From NCBI GenBank assembly GCA_013400975.1, contig WBMZ01010245.1:55238-119237 (forward strand): 64,000 nt of DNA, given 5' to 3'. The translations under genes were made by a program, and so were the position numbers. Source of the stretch: Atrichornis clamosus. Taxonomy: Eukaryota; Chordata; Aves; Passeriformes; Menuridae. The first letter of the stretch is position 1; each line of letters opens with the position of its first letter. A model generated the notes under the pieces. That model worked only from the letters and a program-made list of their open reading frames with translations, was not told the origin of the DNA and did not search any database. Below, piece after piece: positions 56,870 to 64,000 of the stretch.

Positions 56870-56946
56870 ATGAATCATTCCAGGCCATGGGCAATGACCA
56901 GCTTTATGCTAAACCTCCCTCTTTCATGTGGGAGAGACGAGGCTGA
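56870..56946 (+). CDS. Possible terminal exon of an unknown plus-strand gene
   Basis: A strong acceptor (CACATTCTTTCTCTGTAG) is followed by 25 codons in phase 1, reading ESFQAMGNDQLYAKPP and ending FMWERRG-stop. There is no donor before the stop. A second frame is also open, so coding status is weak. If real, it would be an alternative end of the gene whose later exons are at 58341 and 59640. Confidence 0.2.
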
Positions 56947-57324
56947 TGGTTCCCATACCAACATCTGAGATTAATCTGCAAGCCAGATGCTTGAGGACAA
57001 ACATGCACAAAGGATGCTGGCTCCACAGTGTGCTCCGACAGTGGGAATGTGCTTCTTGCTGCCTTTCCTCACCCCTGTGACTCAAATCCGGTTTAATTTC
57101 TCATCCCAGCGATGGGGAGGCTCCGCAGACGAGGGATGTTGGGCCTGTCCTATGTTGTTTGCTGCTTCTGGGCCTGGGGGATCTGGCAGAGGATTAAAAC
57201 CAAACCCTCTTCGAGCTGGCAGTGCTGGAGCATGTGGCACATGGTCCCTCGTTCTGGGGCTGTCACGTGCACCAGAGGCTCAAACAGGGCAGGATCACTT
57301 TGTTATAGGGCTCCTTGGCTTTGG

Positions 57325-57606
57325 ACAAGGGCCTGGAGGGACAGGACAAGGGGGAATGGTTTTCCACTGCCAGAGGACAGGGTTCGATGGGGCATTGGGA
57401 AAAAGTTCCTCCCTGTGAGGGTGGGGAGGCCCTGGCACAAGTTTCCCAGAGCAGCTGTGGCTGCCCCATCCCTGGAAGTGTCCAAGGCCGGGTTGGATGG
57501 GGCTTGGAGCAACCTGGGATAGTGGAAGGTGTCCCTGTCCATGGCAGGGGTGGGACTGGATGGGCTTTGGGGTCCCTTCCAACCCAAATGACTCTGTGAT
57601 TCCATG
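57325..57606 (+). mobile_element. CR1 LINE 3' end, sense
   Basis: It shows the sense version of the same element as at 38466: GGACAAGGGGGAATGGTTTT, GCTGCCCCATCCCTGGAAGT, CCATGGCAGGGGTGGGACTG, then GGTCCCTTCCAACCCAAATG and a terminal GACTCTGTGATTCCATG. The copy is truncated at its 5' side. Two copies in opposite orientation lie 18.5 kb apart. Confidence 0.93.
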
Positions 57607-58340
57607 TGCACAGGAGCATGAAAACCCCTCACTGACAGCACAGTGCAGACGTGCCTGTCCCATGTCAGAGCAGCAGCTGATGTCATTTTGCTGTGTGGAG
57701 CACGGTGTTGCTGGACCTGAAGCCATCCCAGATGACTCCATGTGAAATGCAGATCTGCCAGGGAATTTCAGATGTTCAATGTCCCTTTTCCCTTCTAGAG
57801 CATTGGAAGTCGTGAACAAAATCACAGTGTGTAGTTAGAGCTTTGTTTTTCCCGGGCTGCCATGAATTACCATTGTAACAGTTCCTTGCTAGATGAGTGG
57901 TGAGTGTACAGAACAACTGAATGATCCATGTCCCATCTTAACCAGGAAGGAGAATTTCTCAGCCACTGCTGTGCTGGGAAGGGAGAAAGGCCGTGTGCTG
58001 TCTTGGTGCTCTGGCAGCAGGAGCTGCTGAGCGGGATGCACCTACAAACCACATTCTTCAGCAGCAGCTCCCTTAAAATCAACCCTGTCTGTCTTGTGGA
58101 CAGGATCAGTCTGATCCCATATTTCCCTGGCTGTAGTGGCTTGTAGGCTTTGTGTGAGGAGCATCCCATGGGACAGCGAAGTCCCATGGATTGTTTTGGC
58201 TTTGAGCCTAGTGATGCCCATGTGTGTTGCCTCTTCCAGATGTGGTTGTGGGCTGGGGTCTAACCCCTGCAGCTGGAGGGTGCAGACACAAAGTGGGGTC
58301 TGAGCTATGCTGAGATTCTAAATTAATTCCATTAATTCAG

Positions 58341-58474
58341 GAAGATTTCTACCCCAGCAACCAAATTAACCTCCAAGCCAAATTCACCTACAAGTCAGCT
58401 GGCCTGAACCTCCTGGCCCTGGCACTGAAGCAGCAAGTGGATCGAGGCATGGAAATGTCAGACTGGGAGAACAG
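58341..58474 (+). CDS. Internal exon of an unrecognised plus-strand gene
   Basis: 134 nt between acceptor TTCCATTAATTCAG and donor ACAG|GTCTGT. Only frame 0 is open. It reads EDFYPSNQINLQAKFTYKS, then AGLNLLALALKQQVDRGMEM and SDWEN, with an amphipathic Leu-rich helix. Composition looks like real protein. It exits in phase 2, which matches the exon at 59640. I do not recognise the family. In mammals TEX45 (SAXO5) and PEX11G lie near this place, but nothing in the sequence ties this exon to either. Confidence 0.45.
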
Positions 58475-59639
58475 GTCTGTTGGGACAGCTCAGGCATGCA
58501 CCAGTAGAGCTGTCTGGTTTTCCCTGGGGTACTGGGAGCTGGTTCCTGCCAGAAGGAGGTGGAGCTGGAGGGACAGCACGGGGCTCTCTGCCAGGTGAAG
58601 GAGGATGAAGGGATGCAGTGCAGCCCGGGGCTGGCTTTGTTGCTGGCTTTGTTGCCAGCAGCAGGGAGCCACCGCAGAGCAGCCAAGCCCAGGTGTGCTC
58701 GGAGTGCCGGTTTTCCCTGAGAGGGAGCTGGATTGAAACAAGGGAACAATGCCCAGCCCCTGCAAAGGCTTCAGCAGCAGCAGCAGAGCAGAGTTCCCCC
58801 AGCTGGGAGACCCCAGCCTGGCTCAGATAAGGCCCAGGCAGACGGATCCGTGCTGCTGGGAGCTGCTCCATCCCCGGAGCAGGAGGCGGATGTGGCGGGG
58901 AGCCAACGTTTATTGCTTGGCAGCATAAACAAAACAGCTGCTGCTGCTCAAAGGGCCGTGAATGAAACCTCTGCTCCTCTGACTTGCTGAGCAAAGTCGG
59001 ACTCTGTCCAGCCCTGAGGAGTAGCTGCAGATGTAACAAAGGTGAAGCAGCTCCTGGCTGGATAACAGGATTGGAGATGCTCCCAGATGGCTGCTGGTCC
59101 CAGCCCTGTCCTGTGCTGTGACCTTCCCCGGCCTGCGAGGCACAGCCAGGCTGGGAGCTGCTGGATGGTTGGATCCCATGATCTTAACAGCCTTTTCCCA
59201 CTGAAACGAGTCTGTTTCCCTGCTGCTCCAGGCTGGGTGTGCAGGGCGGGCTGTGGGCTCCTCTCCCTGCAGCCTGGTGAGCTCCTGTTGGGCTCAAGCC
59301 AGTGATGGAGAGGTGGCACAGTAAGGGTGCATGGAAAAAGGCCCAGCCTGGGGGCTGAGAATGGCAAAGGCATCAGAAAACTGGGGTGGAAATGAAACTG
59401 GTGTATGTGCTCCAGCCCCAGCAGCAGGGCAGCTCCCTTCCTTCCCATCCTGCCAGCTCTTGCCTGTACGAGCAGCTCGGAAGAGTTGTGACATTGATTT
59501 ATTTAACTCTGAAATAATGGATCTCACCCAAACCATGCTTCTGTGGTGAGACAGTTGGTTGCACCTTTGGTGCCTGTTTCCTCTGACCATGCTGATTCCT
59601 GTCTCACCTCCACACCTTAACAGAGCTTTTCTTTCCCAG

Positions 59640-59928
59640 GCACTGCTTCCCCTCACCTGGAGCCGGGCCAGGAGCACACAGCCCTTGCGGACAGAAGGGA
59701 CAGAGCTTTCCCCCATTCTTTTGGATCGTCAAGAAACCCAACTCCATGGAGGATGACCAGGTAAGGGCAGAGAATAGCTCAGCCTTTGAAGCTTTGGACA
59801 GATCTGTGTGTTCCTCAAAGCTAGAAGGCAGTGTGAAACCTCAGCTTTCCTCAGCCCCATATTACAGAGATAGAGGAAGATCTGAGTCCTCTATGGACTC
59901 AAGTAGGGAATGCTCCTCATTATTTTAA
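59640..59928 (+). CDS. Terminal exon of an unrecognised plus-strand gene
   Basis: The acceptor TTTTCTTTCCCAG is strong and the exon starts in phase 2, as the exon at 58341 requires. The frame runs 96 codons to TAA 59926-59928. It contains QKGQSFPPFFWIVKKPNSM and an acidic-serine tail ending SESSMDSSRECSSLF. A donor-like CAG|GTAAGG at 59761 is read through; using it would truncate the exon. AATAAA overlaps the stop (59927) and recurs at 60039 and 60071, so the message probably ends near 60.06-60.1 kb. Function unknown. Confidence 0.45.
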
Positions 59929-60038
59929 TAAATATGGTCTCAAGTGTGGGCTGGGAAAACCTTCACCTTAAACATGTAGAGCAGGCAAGAGACATGATGG
60001 ATTCTATTCAGATTTATTGAAGCAGCTCCAGGCTGAGT

Positions 60039-60076
60039 AATAAACACACAAAACTGCTGTATAAAAAAAAAATAAA
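60039..60076 (+). promoter_or_regulatory. Poly(A) signals of the unrecognised plus-strand gene
   Basis: AATAAA at 60039-60044 and again at 60071-60076, 110-150 nt after the stop at 59928. Assignment depends on that gene being real. Confidence 0.3.
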
Positions 60077-60664
60077 TGTAGAGAACCAGCCCGTGGGCAA
60101 AGTACTGTCACATGTTCTGACATTGCAGGCAACTGCTTGGGTGCTGCAGCACAGTCCAGAGCCTGCAGCTGGTCAGGAGTGTCCTTTGTCCTTGCTAGTA
60201 AATATCACTGAAACCAAAATAATCCCTCTGGCTCCTGCTCTGAGATCACACAAGTTACGGGAAAACTTGGAAACCTTTTGTTGTCTCAGGGGACAGCACA
60301 AGCTGTCAGCCCAGGGAGGTCCCCCTGTGTCCCCTCCCTGGCCTGACCCAGGGGATGGGTTTGCAGAAGCAATTCAAAGCCAGAGCTGTGTTGCCTTGAG
60401 CCCTGCTGGTGCTGATGGGATCCACGCTGGCATCCAGCTCACAGACTCGCCAGGTGGGAGGGGTGCTCCTGCTGCCTGCCTGTTCCATCTGGATCCTCAG
60501 TCGAGACACTGGCAAACAGGTGTGAAGCCTGTGGTGCAGAGCAGAGCATTGTGAGACCAGTGCACAGCAAACACAACCCCACTCCCCAGGCCTCAAATCC
60601 CAGAAAACGCTGCTGCAGCACAGCAATGCTGATTTCCCTCTACAGCCAGGAGTTTTCTATAGGT

Positions 60665-61488
60665 ACCACAGGATATTTTATTACAGTAAATAACTTTATT
60701 TAGATAGCACAACTTCTGCACGGAGCAAAGAAAAACTCTGCAGGGTCTGTGATTCGCTGGCATCCTTTCTGCCAAAAGACTCTAGAAGGGTTTAATTCCA
60801 GTTGCAAATGTTGAAAGTCAATCTCTGTGTAGCAGGAAAGCAATGGCATGAAAGAGACACCAGGGAATAATTAGAAGCAGAGAAACCCTGTGTTTATACA
60901 TAGACAAGGCTTGTCTTATAAATGCAATTACCCACCATTCTGGGACTAAATCCCAGCTATAATCTTGTTCTGGCACCAGCTCACAGCCCTCGTGTCCCAC
61001 AAGACATTTGGGTGCCACTGGCAGATTAAGCGTGGCACCAGGAGCAGGAGGCTGTGCTAAAAGCAGCAGCCGGAGCCGGTGGCACCGCGGGGTCTGTCCC
61101 AGCTCCTTGCAGACAGCCTGCCTGCAAAAACATCGGCTCCTCCAGCTTCCTGACCCAGGCACGACACCCAATCCTCGGCACACAGCATTCCCCTAAATCT
61201 TTGCATAGGCCAAGATGCCAGGTTAAGAGTCTTGTTATTTATACTAATCTTCTCCCTGCAGCTTTTCAGCACCTAAAGAGACGATCCCTCTCCTGCAGGG
61301 TTTTAGATCCCAAACTACCAGCCTGGAAGTTCTGGAGCTGGTGCTCACACGAGGCTGTTCTCTAGGACAACTCCAGTCCAGATCCTCGTGCATCTGCCCC
61401 TCAAGGTTTAGCCTCCGTGCAGCACAAAGCGGCACAGAGGAGCTCTGGGCTGACTCACAACTATTTACCTTCCAGGTCCTCCCCACGC
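60665..61488 (-). other. ENC3: Likely ENC-type gene 3' UTR (minus strand)
   Basis: About 820 nt beyond the stop at 61489. Minus-strand AATAAA occurs twice close together (plus-strand TTTATT at 60695-60700 and 60677-60682), a plausible end. The plus-strand gene would end about 0.55 kb away, a convergent layout. Confidence 0.45.
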
Positions 61489-63258
61489 TCAGGCAGAGAG
61501 GTACTTCCAGGTGCTGACAAAGGCAGTGGGGATGAGGGAGTAAGGCACGGTCGTGACGCTGCTCCAGGTGTCGGACGAGGGGTCGTAGCAGTCCAGCGTT
61601 TTGCAGCGCTGAGCCCCGCAGTAGCCCCCCACCACGTAGAGCCTGTTACCCGAGGTGACAGCGCGGCAGCTGATGCGCTTGGCAGTGACGTCCCCGAACT
61701 TGGACCACTGGAAGGTGTCGCTGTGGAAGCGGTAAGCGGAGCTGGCGGAGAACTCGGTGTCCCCGCCGATGACAATGATGTGGCTGCCCACCACGGCGGC
61801 GGCCGTGTAGCGCCAGGGCTGGGGGCAGCTGGCGGGCACCGTCCAGCGGTTCTGGCAGGGGTCGAAGCACTGCACCTTGGGCAGCTTGTTCTGGTTGGCG
61901 CTGGTGCCCCCGAAAACAAACAGCTTCATCTTGGCTCCCACCACGGCGGCGTTGCTCACGCCCTCCCGCAGAGGGGCCACCAGGGACCACTTGTCCAGCT
62001 GCGGGTCGTAGTGTTCCACTTGCTTGAGAGACACGGAGGGAGAGGCCGGGAAGGCCCCGCTCATGGCTGTGTGGCCCCCCACCACATACAGGCAGTGGTC
62101 CAGCTCGGCGGAGCCGTGGCCAAACCGCGCCACCAGCATGGGAGCAGCTTTGGCCCACTCGTCGTGGAGGGTGTCGTAGACCCAGACGTCCCTGGAAGCG
62201 CCGTTCTCAGAGCCCTTGCCGCCGGTGATGTACACCTTGCAGCCGATGGCGCAGGCGCTGCACTCCTTACGCGGGCTGGGGATGTCGGCACGAGGGATGA
62301 TCTCGCTGGTTTTATGGTCCAGCATGTAAATCTTGTCGCACATGAAGGTCTGGCCACCGAGCAGCAGCAGGGCCTGGCTGACCTTGCGGGGCCGGGCACA
62401 GCACCCTGTCACCAGGCCGTCGTTCTGCAGGATCTTCATTTTGCACCGCACGGCGTCGGCCACAATCTCCTCCCCCAGCTTGTGGCTGGTCACCAGCTTC
62501 TCACAGGCCACCTGCTTCCGCAGGTAGGACTCGGGCAGGAGGGCCAGCCGGACGGAGCGCAGCAGCTCGGGGAGAACTTCATGGCGTCGGGGCAAATCGT
62601 ACCGGATCCAACCCATAACAGCTTCATAGACCAGCGTCTCATCCTCCACCTCCAGCTCCTCGCTCTCCACCAGCTCCAGCAGCTTGTCTTTGGGCAGTCG
62701 AAGGAAATCTTCAGTCTTGCAGAGCGAGGTGAAGTTGGCCAACGCCATCCTCCAGGACAGCTCCAGCAGCCGCTCGCAGCAGTGGGCATCGGACAGCAGC
62801 AGCATGTTCAGGCAGTTCCCAGGGTAGAGATTCTTCTCCAGAAAGTCAGCCGAAGCATCCCGAATATCCTGAAACTGCAGCATGTCCCCGGCCTCCAGCA
62901 AGGACTCTGCGTTCTCCTCGTTGATCAGCACCCGGGCTGAGTAGGCGTAGTCCAGCAGCAGCTCCAGCACCTCGGGGTGCAGGGAGTCGTGGAAGTTGAC
63001 TTCGGCATCTCTGCTCTCTTTCAGGCCCCCGCTGAACATGGCATTGAAGTAGCGGCTGCAGGCGGCCAGGACGGCGCGGTGGCAGGGGAAGGTCTGGTTC
63101 CCCGCCCGCAGCACCACGTCGGTGAAGAGGTTCTGCTGGCGGAGCAGGTTGAGTTGGGTGAGGAGGCTGTCGGCGTGGCCCGGTTTGTGGAAGAGGTGGA
63201 TGTTCATGGAGCCGGAGCTCGAGCGGGATTTCCGGTTCTCGTGGCTGCTGACGGACAT
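61489..63258 (-). CDS. ENC3: ENC-family BTB-BACK-Kelch CUL3 adaptor, most likely ENC3
   Basis: An intronless coding region of 589 residues, the exact length of ENC1 and KLHL25 (ENC2). Such proteins hold substrates on CUL3 ubiquitin ligases; ENC1 also binds actin in neurons. BTB is at about 37-144 (LFTDVVLRAG, CHRAVLAACSRYF), BACK at about 149-250, and six Kelch blades from about 296, each with a Gly-Gly pair (LGGQTF at 301-302, TGGKGS, VGGHTA, FGGTSA, IGGDTE, VGGYCG). The C-terminus is VSTWKYLSA. Start: the ATG at 63258 gives MSVSSHENRK, as in family members; an upstream in-frame ATG at 63279 lies across a splice acceptor and is not used. By eye it is nearer ENC1 than KLHL25 but identical to neither, and its neighbour is ARHGEF18, so I call it ENC3. 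The alternative is KLHL25 or an ENC1-like copy. The target substrate is unknown. Confidence 0.8.
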   Translation of the reverse strand: MSVSSHENRKSRSSSGSMNIHLFHKPGHADSLLTQLNLLRQQNLFTDVVLRAGNQTFPCHRAVLAACSRYFNAMFSGGLKESRDAEVNFHDSLHPEVLELLLDYAYSARVLINEENAESLLEAGDMLQFQDIRDASADFLEKNLYPGNCLNMLLLSDAHCCERLLELSWRMALANFTSLCKTEDFLRLPKDKLLELVESEELEVEDETLVYEAVMGWIRYDLPRRHEVLPELLRSVRLALLPESYLRKQVACEKLVTSHKLGEEIVADAVRCKMKILQNDGLVTGCCARPRKVSQALLLLGGQTFMCDKIYMLDHKTSEIIPRADIPSPRKECSACAIGCKVYITGGKGSENGASRDVWVYDTLHDEWAKAAPMLVARFGHGSAELDHCLYVVGGHTAMSGAFPASPSVSLKQVEHYDPQLDKWSLVAPLREGVSNAAVVGAKMKLFVFGGTSANQNKLPKVQCFDPCQNRWTVPASCPQPWRYTAAAVVGSHIIVIGGDTEFSASSAYRFHSDTFQWSKFGDVTAKRISCRAVTSGNRLYVVGGYCGAQRCKTLDCYDPSSDTWSSVTTVPYSLIPTAFVSTWKYLSA

Positions 63259-63273
63259 AGTGCTGAGGCCGCT
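63259..63273 (-). other. ENC3: Short 5' UTR and splice acceptor of the ENC-type gene
   Basis: On the minus strand, a pyrimidine-rich GTTTTGCCTTGCAG precedes AGCGGC, 15 nt before the ATG. So the coding exon begins at 63273 and a noncoding first exon must lie upstream in the CpG island, as in ENC1. Confidence 0.65.
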
Positions 63274-64000
63274 CTGCAAGGCAAAACCGGCGAGTCAGCA
63301 CGGGCAGCGCGGTCACCGGGCCCGGCACCGCCGGGGGTGCAGCGCCGGGGGTGCAGCGCCGAGGCTGCGGCGGGACGGCAGCCGCGGAGAGGAGCCGGCG
63401 GCGGGAATGCGGTACCGGCCGGCAAGGGGAGCTCGGAGGGGGCGTCCCGCAGCCGCGGGGCACTGACCGAAGCGGGGCACTGACCGAAGCAGGGCACCGG
63501 GCGCTCACGGACCCAACGCCGGTGCAGCGCACGGCTCCGCTGGGCCTCATGTAGTACCGGGGAGGGGGCGATGTGCGCTCCCGGTGATGCCCGCGCCAAG
63601 CCCGTCCCGCGGTCCCGCACCCGGCTCAGGGGTCGCGCACGCGGTCCCGCACCCAACCCGCGGTCCCCCTCCCAACTCCGCGGTTCCCCACCTGGCTCAG
63701 AGGCCCCGCACCCAGCTCCGCGATCTCCAACCCGGCTCGGCTGTCCCGCGCCAGGCCCCGCGGTCCCGCACCTGGTCCCACACCAGCTCCCGCCGTCCGG
63801 CACCTCGCTCAGCGGTTCTGCACCCGGCCCCGCGGTCTCGCCCCCGGTCCCGCTGTCCTACACCTGTCCCCGGGATCCCTCACCAGCCCCCGCAGTCCCA
63901 CACCCGGTGCCGCACCCGGTCCCGCACGATCCCCGCTCCGCTCCGGCTCTGCCGCCGCCCCGCCGCCGCCGCGTGGCCGCCCCGCGCCGGCCCCGCCCCC
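63274..64000 (-). promoter_or_regulatory. ENC3: CpG-island promoter and noncoding first exon region of the ENC-type gene
   Basis: Extreme GC and CpG density to the end of the window. Minus-strand donor candidates are at 63508 (TCC|GTGAGC) and near 63880 (CTG|GTGAGG); either could end the first exon. GC boxes (CCCCGCCCC) cluster at the right edge. The promoter may extend beyond the window. Confidence 0.6.
63590..63930. repeat. GC-rich degenerate minisatellite in the promoter region
   Basis: A unit of roughly 25-30 bp with core CGGTCCCGCACCCGGCTC recurs about 10-12 times with substitutions. It overlaps the presumed promoter or first exon. Confidence 0.65.

Noticed and set aside
57112..57825. 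Plus and minus frames near 57.1-57.8 kb
   Set aside because: They are translations of the CR1 3' end and contain no reverse transcriptase or endonuclease motif.
61417..62940. 507-codon plus-strand open frame
   Set aside because: It lies exactly antisense to the ENC-type coding region. Its Gly/Ala/Val/His-rich product is what a GC-rich reverse frame gives; it has no domain.
62846..63803. Minus-strand frames of about 200 codons upstream of and overlapping the ENC start
   Set aside because: They are Pro/Arg/Ala-rich frames in CpG-island and repeat DNA, out of frame with the BTB domain.

Overview
The window reads as avian nuclear DNA. It has no bacterial gene structure, it carries short exons with GT-AG introns, and it holds several CR1 LINE fragments whose 3' ends look like those of bird genomes. 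It also has two strong CpG islands. The gene content suggests the bird counterpart of human 19p13.2, usually a microchromosome. I inferred identities by reading exons, joining them in phase, and recalling family members; no search was run.

Layout: 1-6440 has no confident gene, only GC-rich patches, a CR1 scrap and one weak exon candidate. From 6441 to 50350 (+) I could chain 31 coding exons in one continuous reading frame (4752 nt, 1583 codons plus stop). They encode ARHGEF18 (p114RhoGEF), a RhoA guanine-nucleotide exchange factor: a low-complexity N-terminus, an atypical C1 zinc finger, a DH-PH exchange cassette, a long coiled coil and a hydrophobic C-terminus. Its 3' UTR probably runs to about 54.8-55.1 kb. 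Between 55.1 and 60.1 kb lies a CR1 element and the 3' end of a small plus-strand gene that I do not recognise (two phase-compatible exons, stop at 59928). From 63258 down to 61489 (-) there is a single-exon BTB-BACK-Kelch CUL3 adaptor of exactly 589 residues. It is of the ENC family and most likely ENC3, the paralogue reported lost in eutherian mammals. Its promoter is the CpG-rich right edge.

ARHGEF18 seems to have at least three start regions: the exon at 6441, a CpG island at about 23.45-23.9 kb inside the 11.9-kb intron that splits the C1 domain, and a compact CCAAT/TATA/Inr promoter at about 33.73-33.81 kb. The last would start an in-frame 79-residue extension beginning Met-Gly-Asn-Thr-Asn-Ser, an N-myristoylation-like signal. 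The CpG-island transcript would give a short DH-PH form starting at the Met of the exon at 34082, of 1012 residues, close to the known 1015-residue human form.

Functionally the two main genes are independent: a Rho activator of epithelial junctions and a ubiquitin-ligase adaptor. Their linkage looks ancient, because ENC1 lies near ARHGEF28 and KLHL25/ENC2 near AKAP13 in other chromosomes. No exotic new system is evident. The best leads are the TATA-driven isoform, the ENC3 gene, and the unrecognised gene between ARHGEF18 and ENC3.
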